Part shown: piece by piece, positions 41,367 to 49,358 of the stretch
Layout of the letters: the number at the start of each line of letters is the position of its first letter
Numbering within the stretch: position 1 is the stretch's first letter
Assembly (NCBI GenBank): GCA_020632955.1
Contig: JACKEO010000002.1
Coordinates: 323,584 to 387,583 of the forward strand
Direction: 5' to 3'
Length of the DNA: 64,000 nucleotides
Origin: Alphaproteobacteria bacterium
GTDB taxonomy: Bacteria; Myxococcota_A; UBA796; GCA-2862545
Program-made: the position numbers and the translations under genes
The notes under the pieces: generated by a model
What the model saw: the letters and a program-made list of their open reading frames with translations, nothing else
What the model was told of the DNA's origin: nothing
Databases searched by the model: none

Positions 41367-42635
41367 TCAGCGCGAGGGGCAGGCCGCGGGCCAGACCACC
41401 TCGACGTGGGCGAGGCTCGCCTCGCAGGCGTTGCCGTAGGTCACGCGATCGGCGCCGCACACCGGGCGGTAGACCTTGGGGCAGGCCCCCACCACGCAGG
41501 TGCCGCTCCGGCAGATCGAGCCCACGTCGCAGTGGGCGTCGGCGCGGCAGGCCACCCCGCACGGCCCCTGGTGCACCACCCGGGTGCCGGCACGCGTGGC
41601 CAGGCACTCGCTGCCGTAGGTGATGCCGTCGGCGCCGCACACCGGCCACACGTTCACCGGGCAGGTCTCGCAGGTGCCCCAGCAGATGTCGCACTCGGGG
41701 CAGCCCGGATCGGAGCCGCACTCCGTCTCGGCCGTGCAGATCTCGTCCTTGTCGCAGTCGCCGTGGCCGTAGCAGCCCTCGAGGCAGGGCCCCTCGTACG
41801 ACACGTCGACGCCCGCCGACTTCGCCTCGCAGGTGTTGCCGTAGGTCTTGCCGTCCACGCCGCACACCGGGTCGTACACCGCCGGGCACACGCCGCCCGC
41901 GGGGCAGGCACCCTGCGACACCACCCGGGTGCGGGCCCGCGTGGCCAGGCACTCGCTGCCGTAGGTGACACCGTCGGCGCCACACACCGGCTGGATGTTC
42001 ACCGGGCAGACCTCGCAGGTGCCCCAGCACACGTCGCACTCCGGGCACGACGGGTCGGAGTGGCACTCCGTCTCGGCGGTGCAGATGCTGTCCTCGGCGC
42101 ACGCCTCGTGGCTGTAGCAGCCCTTCTGGCACACGCCCTTGTAGGCCACGTCGGCGTGCGCCACCCGGGCCTCGCAGGGGTTGCCGTAGGTGGTGCCGTC
42201 GACCCCGCAGACCGGATCGTACTGGCGCGTGCAGAAGACCTGCTCGCAGGCGTTCGCCTCGCACACGAGGCCGACGCGGCAGTCCTCGTCCACCTTGCAC
42301 TCGGGCTCGGGGGGGCACTCGCGGAACTCCCACCCGCACTGGCCCGCCTCGTCCTTCAGGCAGACGCCGGTGTTGCCACCGATCGAGCCGTCCCAGCACT
42401 CGAACTGGGGTGCCTTGAGCGGCGGGCCGCAGTCGGCCACCGGACAGGTCTCGGGCGGCGTGACGTCGGTGAAGGCGGCCCGCGTCTCGGCGGTGGTCTC
42501 GCCGTCGCCCGCAATGGCGCCGTGCAGCACCACGTCGGGACCGCCGGGGGCGAGCCCCTCGACGGAGGGCGCGGGCTCGCCACAGGCGGCGACGAGCAGG
42601 AGCGGAGCGAGCACGGCGGACCAGCGCGCAGACAT
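41367..42635 (-). CDS. five-Kazal-domain protease inhibitor lipoprotein
   Basis: The 422-residue lipoprotein (lipobox LVAAC; ATG 42635 with GGGAGG) contains five Kazal/follistatin-type domains with cores YDPVCGVDGTTYGNPC, IQPVCGADGVTYGSEC, YDPVCGVDGKTYGNTC, VWPVCGADGITYGSEC and YRPVCGADRVTYGNAC. Each keeps the CGxDxxTYxxxC signature. Between Kazal 1-2 and 3-4 lies a second cysteine-rich element (CxxxxxCTAETEC and CPECDxCWGTCExCPV). About 45 cysteines imply disulfide formation outside the cytoplasm. Kazal domains inhibit serine proteases, so a surface inhibitor protecting the cell from its own or others' proteases is likely. Confidence 0.92.
   Translation of the reverse strand: MSARWSAVLAPLLLVAACGEPAPSVEGLAPGGPDVVLHGAIAGDGETTAETRAAFTDVTPPETCPVADCGPPLKAPQFECWDGSIGGNTGVCLKDEAGQCGWEFRECPPEPECKVDEDCRVGLVCEANACEQVFCTRQYDPVCGVDGTTYGNPCEARVAHADVAYKGVCQKGCYSHEACAEDSICTAETECHSDPSCPECDVCWGTCEVCPVNIQPVCGADGVTYGSECLATRARTRVVSQGACPAGGVCPAVYDPVCGVDGKTYGNTCEAKSAGVDVSYEGPCLEGCYGHGDCDKDEICTAETECGSDPGCPECDICWGTCETCPVNVWPVCGADGITYGSECLATRAGTRVVHQGPCGVACRADAHCDVGSICRSGTCVVGACPKVYRPVCGADRVTYGNACEASLAHVEVVWPAACPSR
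41532..42221 (-). repeat. 345-bp tandem duplication in the Kazal gene
   Basis: The segment 41877-42221 (Kazal, cysteine-rich element, Kazal) is repeated as 41532-41876. Matching landmarks such as TTGCCGTAGG (42181 and 41836) and CTGCCGTAGG (41956 and 41611) are exactly 345 bases apart, and each unit codes for 115 residues. Confidence 0.85.
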
Positions 42636-42656
42636 GGGACCTCCCCGGAGGCGCGC

Positions 42657-42662
42657 ATTCTA
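42657..42662 (-). promoter_or_regulatory. candidate -10 element TAGAAT
   Basis: TAGAAT on the minus strand lies 21 bases before the Kazal lipoprotein ATG. It is one base away from TATAAT and is the best -10 match in the set, although no -35 is clear. Confidence 0.4.
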
Positions 42663-42709
42663 GCCCGACGACGACGCGACCCGCAGCCCCGGAGGGAGCA
42701 CGGCCCGCC

Positions 42710-43765
42710 TCACCGTCCCGCGATCAGCCGCCCGCACCGCCAGCCCAGGTAGTTCGTCAGCATCCAGAACCGCGCGAAGGCCGGGTTCCGGGTCTGGCGG
42801 TGGTGGTAGCGGTAGTAGATCTGCTGCACGATCACCGCCAGGCGGAACACGCCGTACACCTGGTGGAAGGTGAGATCCCGCGGACCGAGGCCGCTGCGCT
42901 CGAGGTAGCGGTCGATCACCTCCTGGCGGGTCATCATCCCCGGCAGGTGGGTGGGCTGGCGCCGGATCGACAGCGCGAAGCGGTCGTCGTCGGCCTGGGT
43001 CCAGTAGGCGAGGCTGTTGCCCAGGTCCATGAGCGGGTCGCCCAGCGTGGCCATCTCCCAGTCGAGCACCGCGAGGATGCGGGTGGGATCGGCCGGGTCG
43101 AGCACCAGGTTGTCGAGCCGGTAGTCCCCGTGCACCAGGCAGATGCGGCTGTCGGGCGGCGTGTGCTCCGCGAGCCAGCGGGTGACCCGACGCAGCGGCA
43201 GCACGTTCCAGGTGCGCGCCTTGGCGTAGCGCCGCGTCCAGCCCTCGATCTGCCGGCGGGTGTAGCCCTCCCCCTTGCCCAGCGCGGCCAGGTCGGTGCC
43301 CTCCACCTCGATGGCGTGCAGGTCCACCAGCCGGTCGACGAAGGCCTCGCAGAGCGCGCGGGCCTGCGCGGGCTCGAGGTCCACCGGCATGTGCTTGCGC
43401 GGGATCAGCCCCTCCACCCGGCGCATGACGTAGAACTCCGTGCCCAGCACGCCCTCGTCCTCGCAGTGACCCACGATCGCGGGAACGAAGGGGAAGACCG
43501 GCGCCAGGGCGCGCTGCACCCGCACCTCGCGACCCATGTCGTGGGCGCTCTTCGCCTTGGTGCCGGCGGGCGGGCGGCGCAGCACCAGATCGTGGTGGGG
43601 GTAGCGCAGGCGGTAGGTCCAGTTCGACGCCCCGCCGGCGTACTGGGTGACCTCGGGACGCCCCTCGAGGTCGGGGAGGTGGCCGAGCAGCCAGGCGTGG
43701 ACGGCCTCGACGTCGAGCGCCTCGCCCTCACGGACGGGGCCCGCCCGATCCAGCGCCTCGCTCAC
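42710..43765 (-). CDS. APH-family kinase (ACAD10/11 N-terminal type)
   Basis: This 351-residue protein starts at GTG 43765, overlapping the acyl-CoA dehydrogenase stop by four bases. It has the aminoglycoside-phosphotransferase fold motifs: TQYAGGASNWTYRL, DLVLRRPPAG, LVHGDYRLDNLVLDP (catalytic loop) and AVLDWEMATLGDPLMDLG (metal site). In eukaryotic ACAD10/ACAD11 this kinase is fused to an acyl-CoA dehydrogenase and phosphorylates 4-hydroxyacyl-CoAs for further breakdown. Here the two parts are separate but translationally coupled genes, so a hydroxy-fatty-acid catabolic role is likely. Confidence 0.88.
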   Translation of the reverse strand: MSEALDRAGPVREGEALDVEAVHAWLLGHLPDLEGRPEVTQYAGGASNWTYRLRYPHHDLVLRRPPAGTKAKSAHDMGREVRVQRALAPVFPFVPAIVGHCEDEGVLGTEFYVMRRVEGLIPRKHMPVDLEPAQARALCEAFVDRLVDLHAIEVEGTDLAALGKGEGYTRRQIEGWTRRYAKARTWNVLPLRRVTRWLAEHTPPDSRICLVHGDYRLDNLVLDPADPTRILAVLDWEMATLGDPLMDLGNSLAYWTQADDDRFALSIRRQPTHLPGMMTRQEVIDRYLERSGLGPRDLTFHQVYGVFRLAVIVQQIYYRYHHRQTRNPAFARFWMLTNYLGWRCGRLIAGR

Positions 43766-44991
43766 CGGCGCCTCCCGCCACGCCGCAGCTCCTGCCGGGC
43801 GATGACGCCGCGGTGCACGGCGTCGGGGCCGTCGGCGATGCGCAGCACCCGCGCCGTGGCGAAGAAGGCGGCCAGGGGCACGTCGTTCGACACGCCGGCA
43901 CCGCCGAAGAGCTGGATGGCCTCGTCGGCCGCCTGCTGCAGCACGTTCGGCGCCACCACCTTGATCGCGCTGATCTCGGTGAGCGCGCCCAGCGGACCCT
44001 CGCGGTCGAGCTTCCACGCGGCGTGCAGGGTGAGCAGCCGCGCCTGGTCGATGGCGATGCGCAGGTCGGCGATGCGCTCGCGGTTGCCGCCGAGGTTGAT
44101 CAGCGGCTTGCCGAAGGCCTCCCGCGAGAGCCCCCGCTCGACCATCAGCTCGAGGCAGCGCTCCGCGGCGCCGATGCAGCGCATGCAGTGGTGGATGCGC
44201 CCCGGACCCAGCCGCCCCTGGGCGACGAAGAAGCCCGCCCCCGCCCCGGCGATCAGGTTCGCGGACGGCACGCGCACCCCGTCGAAGCGCACCTCGCCGT
44301 GGCCGTACGGCGCGTCGTAGGCGCCGAAGACCGGCAGCATGCGCTCCACGGTGACGCCCGGCGTGTCGCGCGGCACGAGCACGATGGAGTGCTGCTGGTG
44401 CCGCGGCGCGTCGGGGTCGGTGAGCCCCATGAAGAGGATCAGCCGGCAGTCCGGGTGGCCGATGCCGGACGACCACCACTTCCTCCCGTCGATCACCACC
44501 TCGTCGCCGTCCACCCGCGCCGTGGCCGCCATGTTCGTGGCGTCCGACGAGGCCACGTCGGGCTCGGTCATGCAGAAGGCCGACCGGATGCGCCCCTCCA
44601 GCAGCGGCGTGAGCCAGGTGGCCTGCTGCTCGGGCGTGCCGAAGCGGTGCAGCACCTCCATGTTCCCCGTGTCGGGGGCATTGCAGTTGAACACCTCCGG
44701 CGCGAGGAAGGACCGCCCCATCTCCTCGGCGAGCGGCGCGTACTCCACCGTCGTGAGGCCGGCGCCGAGCTCGGGGTCGGGCAGGAAGAGGTTCCACAGG
44801 CCCGCCGCCCGGGCCTCGGCCTTCAGCGCCTCCACCTCGGGATCCGTGGTCCACCGGGTCCAGTCCCCGCCGTGCTCCCGCGCGTGCAGCTCCCCCCACA
44901 GCCGCGCCTCCACGGGGGCGATGCGCTCGGCCACGAAGGCCGCTACGCGCTGCTGGAGCTCCCTCGTCCGCTGTGACGGCTCGAAGTCCAC
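43762..44991 (-). CDS. acyl-CoA dehydrogenase (ACAD10/11-like)
   Basis: The 409-residue product has the three-part acyl-CoA dehydrogenase fold: an N-terminal helical domain, the FAD-binding beta domain with SAFCMTEPDVASSDATNM and KWWSSGIGHPDCR, and a C-terminal helical domain with SREAFGKPL, IQLFGGAGVSNDVPL and RIADGPDAVHRGVIAR, the last being characteristic of the ACAD10/11 group. GTG 44991 has GGAGG five bases upstream. With the downstream kinase it forms the split equivalent of human ACAD11. Its position close to the lipoxygenase operon (different transcript, 1.5 kb away) may be coincidence. Confidence 0.9.
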   Translation of the reverse strand: MDFEPSQRTRELQQRVAAFVAERIAPVEARLWGELHAREHGGDWTRWTTDPEVEALKAEARAAGLWNLFLPDPELGAGLTTVEYAPLAEEMGRSFLAPEVFNCNAPDTGNMEVLHRFGTPEQQATWLTPLLEGRIRSAFCMTEPDVASSDATNMAATARVDGDEVVIDGRKWWSSGIGHPDCRLILFMGLTDPDAPRHQQHSIVLVPRDTPGVTVERMLPVFGAYDAPYGHGEVRFDGVRVPSANLIAGAGAGFFVAQGRLGPGRIHHCMRCIGAAERCLELMVERGLSREAFGKPLINLGGNRERIADLRIAIDQARLLTLHAAWKLDREGPLGALTEISAIKVVAPNVLQQAADEAIQLFGGAGVSNDVPLAAFFATARVLRIADGPDAVHRGVIARQELRRGGRRR

Positions 44992-45014
44992 CTGGGCCTC
45001 CCGGCTGGCTCCAC

Positions 45015-45020
45015 GGGCCT
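45015..45020 (-). promoter_or_regulatory. candidate -10 element TAGGCC
   Basis: TAGGCC on the minus strand lies 23 bases before the acyl-CoA dehydrogenase start. It is a weak member of the TAGnnn series in this window. Confidence 0.25.
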
Positions 45021-45081
45021 AACCCCACCGGGCGCGGAGGCCGGCGGGCGGCGCCCCACCCCGCCGGTTACGGCCCCCGCA

Positions 45082-45252
45082 GCACGGGTCGCTCCCTCCG
45101 GGGGCGGCAACAGGGAACCCGGTGGAAATCCGGGACTGCCCCGCAGCGGTGAACCGGAACGACCTCCGCCACGGCACTGGCGCATGCGCTGGGAAGCGGC
45201 GGACAGTAGGCGCCTTCGGGCAAGGCCGGTGAGTCCGAAGACCTCCCCGTGC
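45082..45252 (+). promoter_or_regulatory. cobalamin (B12) riboswitch
   Basis: All the conserved boxes of the AdoCbl-class riboswitch are present in order: AACAGGGAACCCGGTG, AATCCGGGACTGCCCCGC with AGCGGTGAA, GGCACTGG, GGGAAGCGGCGGACAGTAGG, and GTGAGTCCGAAGACCTCCC. The P1 helix can be closed by GCACGG (45082-45087) and CCGTGC (45247-45252). It precedes a lipoprotein gene and btuFDC, so the operon should be switched off when B12 is plentiful. Confidence 0.93.
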
Positions 45253-45315
45253 CGGCGCCCTGCGCGCCGCCCGCGTGCCTCCGAGGGGGAGGGTCGGGCC
45301 CCGCAGGAAGGGTCC

Positions 45316-45348
45316 GGCCGTGCCGGGCTCCACGGCCCTGTCGGCCGT
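45316..45348 (+). promoter_or_regulatory. mutually exclusive hairpins, possible expression platform
   Basis: ACGGCC (45332-45337) can pair either with GGCCGT upstream (45316-45321, 10-base loop) or with GGCCGT downstream (45343-45348, 5-base loop), but not both. The switch lies between the riboswitch aptamer and the GGGAG ribosome site (45355-45359) of the first gene. No T tract follows, so control of translation is more likely than termination. Confidence 0.45.
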
Positions 45349-45365
45349 CCATCCGGGAGACTCCC

Positions 45366-46424
45366 GTGCACCGCACCGCCTCGTGGCTCGCCCTCCTGGG
45401 GGCGTGCTCCCCCCCCGCCGTCGAGCCCGCAGACTCCGACACCGACCGGTTCGACCTGCCGTGGGTCGACACCGCCGACACCGGCCTCGGCTTCGCCCAC
45501 GCCTGCCACGCCGCGGGCACCTGCTGCCCCGTGCCGCGCGCACCCGTGCTGCCCGAGCTCACGGCCGCGGATCCCCTGGTGTTCACGGCCCCGTCGGGCA
45601 CGATCGAGGTGGCCCTCCTCCGCGACCACCTGCCGCTCGACGAGGCCGTGTGGATGCCCGGCGACCGTCTCGAGGCGGGCGACGAGACGGGGAGCTTCCG
45701 CTTCCTGGCCCGCGTGGTGGACCCGGGCTGCGAGACGGGCCCGGTGTTCGACCACGTCGCCACCGTGGTCACGGCCTTCTCCGGTCCCCGCGGCACGCCG
45801 GGGAGCCAGGCCGTGGCCCACGACGACCCCCACGTGGTGGGCTGGGCCACCGGCGTCGCCGAAGCGGTCTGGGGCACCGACGTCCTGCCGGCCTGGCAGG
45901 TGCCCGAGCGCGCCCTGGGGCCCGCCGGCGGCAGCGGCGACGTCTGCTCGCTGGGCCGCGGAGGGCAGGTCACCCTCACCTTCGATCCGCCCGTCACCAA
46001 CGGCCCCGGCCCCGACCTCGCCGTGTTCGAGAACGGCTTCTCCCACCGTTTCCTCGAGCTGGCCTGGGTGGAGGTGAGCAGCGACGGCCAGGCCTTCGCG
46101 CGCTTCGACGTCGCCGCCCACACGCCGCAGCCGGTGGCGCAGTACGGCGAGCTCGATCCCGGCGCCGTGCTCGGTGTCGCAGGCCGCCACCGCGCCCTCG
46201 ACGGCACCCCCTTCGACCTGGCCTGGCTGCGCGTCCACCCCGCCGTCCGCGACGGGCAGGTGGACCTCGACGCCATCACCCACGTGCGCCTCGTGGACGT
46301 GGTGGGTGACGGCAGCGCCCGGGATGCCTGGGACCGCCCGATCCACGACCCCTTCCCCACGATCGAGACCGCCGGCTTCGACCTCGACGCCGTGGCCGTG
46401 CTGCGCTGGCAGGCCCCGCGGTGA
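45366..46424 (+). CDS. B12-regulated surface lipoprotein
   Basis: The 352-residue product starts at GTG 45366, with GGGAG six bases upstream and the riboswitch in its leader. It has the lipobox LLGAC and a short DSDTDRFD spacer. The body contains VTLTFDPPVTNGPGPDLAVFENGF, LAWVEVSSDGQAFARFD and ITHVRLVDVVGDG, a beta-sandwich pattern I know from 'cell surface protein' genes beside B12 uptake loci in other bacteria; no family name is certain. Given the riboswitch and the four-base overlap with btuF, it probably captures or delivers corrinoid at the cell surface, a role played in Bacteroides by BtuG/BtuH (analogy only). Confidence 0.8.
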   Translation: MHRTASWLALLGACSPPAVEPADSDTDRFDLPWVDTADTGLGFAHACHAAGTCCPVPRAPVLPELTAADPLVFTAPSGTIEVALLRDHLPLDEAVWMPGDRLEAGDETGSFRFLARVVDPGCETGPVFDHVATVVTAFSGPRGTPGSQAVAHDDPHVVGWATGVAEAVWGTDVLPAWQVPERALGPAGGSGDVCSLGRGGQVTLTFDPPVTNGPGPDLAVFENGFSHRFLELAWVEVSSDGQAFARFDVAAHTPQPVAQYGELDPGAVLGVAGRHRALDGTPFDLAWLRVHPAVRDGQVDLDAITHVRLVDVVGDGSARDAWDRPIHDPFPTIETAGFDLDAVAVLRWQAPR

Positions 46425-47278
46425 CCCCGCGCCTCGCCGTCGTCGCGCTGCTCCTCGCCGCCCTGCTGGGCTGCGGGCGCACGGCCGCGCCACGCGGGCG
46501 CGACGACGGCCGCCTCCTCAGCCTCGCCCCCGCGATCACCGCCACCCTGCGCCAGCTCGGCGCGCAGGACCGCCTGGTGGGGCGCAGCGACTGGTGCACC
46601 GGCGACGAGCTCGCGGCGCTGCCCACGCTCGGCTCCGCGCTCACCCCCGACCTGGAGCGCATCGCCGGCCTGCAGCCCGCCACGGTGCTCGTGGACGGCA
46701 GCGCCGCCACCCGGCTCGACGACCTCCGCGCCGTGGCCCCGGTGGAGGAGCTGCCCTGGCTCACCACGGACGAGGTCGCCGGCTCCCTCCGCCGGCTGGG
46801 CGCGCTCACCGGCACCTCGGCCACCGCCGACCCCCTCGCCGCCCGGCTGGAGGCCACGCTGGGCCGCGCGCCGCCCGCACACGCCCCGCGCGTGCTCGTC
46901 GCCCTGGGCAGCGACGGCCTGGAGGGCGGCGAGGTGTGGTTCGTGAAGCGCAACTCGCTGCACGGCGCCGTGCTGCACGCGGCCGGCGTGCGCAACGCCG
47001 TGGACCGCGACGTGCCCGGCGTGCCGATGCTCTCGCTCGAGGCGCTGATCGACGCCGATCCGGATGCCGTGGTGGTGCTGAGCGCCACGCCGGTGGACGA
47101 CGCAGGCCGAGCCCGCCTCGTCGAGGCCTGGGCACGCCTCACGCCGCTGCGCGCGGTGCAGCAGGGCCGCCTGGGCGTGATCGACGGCGAGGTGGCGATG
47201 GCCACCGACCCCCGCATCCTCGATCTGGTCGACCTGCTCCACGCCGAGCTGCGCCGCCTCGGCCTGGAGCTGCCCTGA
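46421..47278 (+). CDS. btuF: vitamin B12 ABC transporter substrate-binding lipoprotein BtuF
   Basis: This 285-residue lipoprotein (lipobox LLGC) starts at GTG 46421, overlapping the previous stop (GTGA). It has the class III helical-backbone binding-protein pattern: RLLSLAPAITATLRQLGAQDRLVGRSDWC, IAGLQPATVLVDG, and a central linker helix before RVLVALGSDGLEGG. BtuF hands B12 to the membrane permease. It is a lipoprotein here instead of a free periplasmic protein. Assignment to B12, and not to iron siderophores, rests on the riboswitch. Confidence 0.88.
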   Translation: MTPRLAVVALLLAALLGCGRTAAPRGRDDGRLLSLAPAITATLRQLGAQDRLVGRSDWCTGDELAALPTLGSALTPDLERIAGLQPATVLVDGSAATRLDDLRAVAPVEELPWLTTDEVAGSLRRLGALTGTSATADPLAARLEATLGRAPPAHAPRVLVALGSDGLEGGEVWFVKRNSLHGAVLHAAGVRNAVDRDVPGVPMLSLEALIDADPDAVVVLSATPVDDAGRARLVEAWARLTPLRAVQQGRLGVIDGEVAMATDPRILDLVDLLHAELRRLGLELP

Positions 47279-48045
47279 CCACCCTGGCGCTGCGGGGGGT
47301 GCACCTGCCCGGACGCGGCCGCCCCCGCCTGGCCGGCGTGGACCTCGCGCTGTCGCCCGACGTGCTCACCGTGGTGGTGGGTCCCAACGGCTCGGGCAAG
47401 TCCTCGCTGCTCGCAGCGCTGCTCGGTCAGGTCCGGCCCACGCAGGGCACGTGCGAGGTCGACGGCCGCGCCGCGTCGGCGTGGAGCCCCCGGGCACGGG
47501 CAGCCCACCTGGCCTGGCTTCCGCAGGATCCGGTGCTGGAGGAGGGCATCACCGCGCGGGAGGCCGTGGCCGCCGCGCGCTACCGGCACGACGAGCCCTG
47601 GCGCACCGCGCTCCACGAGGCCGAGGCCGCGCTCGCACGGCACGACCTCGCCTCGCTCGCCGACGCCCCGATGCAGACCCTGTCGGGCGGCGAGGCCCAG
47701 CGCGTGCGGCTCGCCGCCCTCGAGGCCCAGGCGGCCGCCTGGTGGCTGCTCGACGAGCCGGGCAACCACCTCGACGCCGCCGTGCAGCTCCAGCTGCTCG
47801 AGGTGCTCCGCGCCCGGGTCCACGGGGGCGGCGGCGTGCTGCTCGTGACCCACAGCCTGCCGCTGCTGCCCCACCTCGCCGGCACGCCCACCCGCGTGGT
47901 GGGGCTGGCCCAGGGCCGGGTGGCCGTCGACGCCTCCCTCGACGACCCCTCCCTCCCCGAGCGCCTCGGCGCGCTCGTGGGGCTCCAGCTGCGCACGGTC
48001 GAGGTGGACGGCCTCGCGCGCTGGGTGGTGGTGGACCGCCGATGA
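47275..48045 (+). CDS. btuD: vitamin B12 ABC transporter ATPase BtuD, probable CTG start
   Basis: The frame encodes a full ABC ATPase: Walker A GPNGSGKS (about residues 36-43), Q-loop WLPQDPV, signature LSGGEAQRVRLAAL, Walker B WWLLDEPGNHLD and the switch histidine in LVTHSLPLLPHL. To include the first strand (LTTLALRGVHLPG) translation must begin at CTG 47275, which overlaps the btuF stop as CTGA and has GGAG five bases upstream. This matches the GTGA and ATGA overlaps of the neighbouring genes. The nearest alternative, GTG 47299, would cut the strand. About 256 residues. Confidence 0.88.
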   Translation: MTTLALRGVHLPGRGRPRLAGVDLALSPDVLTVVVGPNGSGKSSLLAALLGQVRPTQGTCEVDGRAASAWSPRARAAHLAWLPQDPVLEEGITAREAVAAARYRHDEPWRTALHEAEAALARHDLASLADAPMQTLSGGEAQRVRLAALEAQAAAWWLLDEPGNHLDAAVQLQLLEVLRARVHGGGGVLLVTHSLPLLPHLAGTPTRVVGLAQGRVAVDASLDDPSLPERLGALVGLQLRTVEVDGLARWVVVDRR

Positions 48046-48965
48046 CCGCGCGCATCCCCCTGCTGCTGCTGGGCTCGCTCGCGGCCCTGCTCGTGGCCCC
48101 CTGGTTGGGCGCACCCCTCGACGGCCCCGCGGCCGACTTCGTCCTGTGGGAGCTCCGCGTGCCCCGGGTGCTCCTCGGCGCGCTGGTCGGCGCCGCCCTC
48201 GCGCTCACCGGCGCGGCCTTCCAGGCGGTGCTGGAGAACCCGCTCGCCACCCCCAGCACGGTGGGCACCACGGCGGGCGCCACGGTGGGGGCCCTGGCCG
48301 CCCTGGTGCTCGGCGCGGGCGGGGCCTGGGTGGGCGCGGGGGCCCTCCTCGGTGCCCTCGGCGTCACCGCGCTGGTGGTGGCCCTGGCCCTGATCCGTCG
48401 CCTGCGGGTGGAGGACCTGCTGATCGCGGGCATCGCCGTGAGCCTGGGGGCCAGCGCCCTCGCCACGGGCCTGCAGCTCCAGGCCGACGCCGCCACCACC
48501 TTCGCCGCCGTGCGGTGGTCGCTGGGCAGCGTGGCCACCGTGGGCCACGACGATGCGCTGCGCCTGCTGCCCCCCGTCCTCCTGGGCACGATCGGCATCC
48601 TCTCCCAGACCCGCGCCCTGCAGGCCCTGGTGGCAGGCAGCGACCGCGCGGCCTCCCAGGGCGTGGACGTGGTGCGCGTGCGCACGCTGGTGCTGGGCCT
48701 GGGCTCCCTGGTGGTGGCGGCCTGCGTCGCCACCTGCGGCCCCATCGCCTTCGTCGGGCTCGTGGTGCCCCACCTGGTGCGCCTGGCGGTGGGCGGCGGC
48801 CCGCGTCGCCTGGTGCCGCTCTCGGCGGTGGTCGGCGCCGGCTTCCTCCCGCTCGCCGACGGCCTCGCGCGCATCGCCTGGCCGGGTCGGGAGCTGCCCG
48901 TGGGCGTGCTCACCGCGGCGCTGGGGGCCCCCACGCTGCTGCTGCTCCTGCTGCGGCGACGGTGA
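48042..48965 (+). CDS. btuC: vitamin B12 ABC transporter permease BtuC
   Basis: This 307-residue permease of the FecCD/BtuC family starts at ATG 48042, overlapping btuD by four bases (ATGA). About nine or ten hydrophobic helices are visible. Family motifs include LWELRVPRVLLGALVGAALA, GAAFQAVLENPLATPSTVGT, GIAVSLGASAL and GPIAFVGLVVPHLVRLAVG (the ATPase-coupling loop). It ends the cobalamin operon. No outer-membrane BtuB receptor is encoded in this window, so that component must lie elsewhere. Confidence 0.9.
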   Translation: MTARIPLLLLGSLAALLVAPWLGAPLDGPAADFVLWELRVPRVLLGALVGAALALTGAAFQAVLENPLATPSTVGTTAGATVGALAALVLGAGGAWVGAGALLGALGVTALVVALALIRRLRVEDLLIAGIAVSLGASALATGLQLQADAATTFAAVRWSLGSVATVGHDDALRLLPPVLLGTIGILSQTRALQALVAGSDRAASQGVDVVRVRTLVLGLGSLVVAACVATCGPIAFVGLVVPHLVRLAVGGGPRRLVPLSAVVGAGFLPLADGLARIAWPGRELPVGVLTAALGAPTLLLLLLRRR

Positions 48966-48974
48966 TCCCGGACC

Positions 48975-49358
48975 TCACCAGGTCACGCGCACACCGTAGG
49001 CCGGGAAGACGGGATCGGACGACACGAGCACCAGCTGGTCGACGAGCGCGGTCGCCGCGAGCAGCCGGTCGAAGGGATCGCGGTGGTGGGGCGGCAGTGC
49101 CTCCACGCCGAGCGCGTGCCGCGCCTCGACAGGAAGCACGGGAATGCCCAGGGCGTCGAGATCCTGGCCCACGATCCTCGGGAGCGGCCGGCCGAGCTTC
49201 AGCTTCCCCAGTCCGACCTTGATCGACATCTCCCAGATCGACGCCGCGCTGACGAGCACGGGCGCGCGGTCATCGAGGAAGACCTCCCGGGCCTCGGGGC
49301 CGAGGCGCGCATCGTCGGCCAGCGCCCAGAGCAGCGCGTGGGTGTCGAACAGGTACAT
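48975..49358 (-). CDS. PIN-domain toxin
   Basis: The 127-residue PIN-domain protein has the four acidic positions of the RNase active site: Asp5 (FDTHALLW), Glu43 (SIWEMSIK), Asp94/Asp97 (RDPFDRLLAATA) and Asp115 (SDPVF). It belongs to the type paired with Phd-like antitoxins. Its ATG overlaps the antitoxin stop by one base (TGATG), typical of toxin-antitoxin pairs. It probably cleaves specific RNAs when freed. It lies 9 bases from btuC, convergent with it. Confidence 0.9.
   Translation of the reverse strand: MYLFDTHALLWALADDARLGPEAREVFLDDRAPVLVSAASIWEMSIKVGLGKLKLGRPLPRIVGQDLDALGIPVLPVEARHALGVEALPPHHRDPFDRLLAATALVDQLVLVSSDPVFPAYGVRVTW

Noticed and set aside
45366..46424. Naming the B12-regulated lipoprotein BtuG or BtuH
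   Set aside because: Only the context fits. The sequence pattern (beta sandwich) does not show the repeats of the BtuG propeller, so no gene symbol is given.
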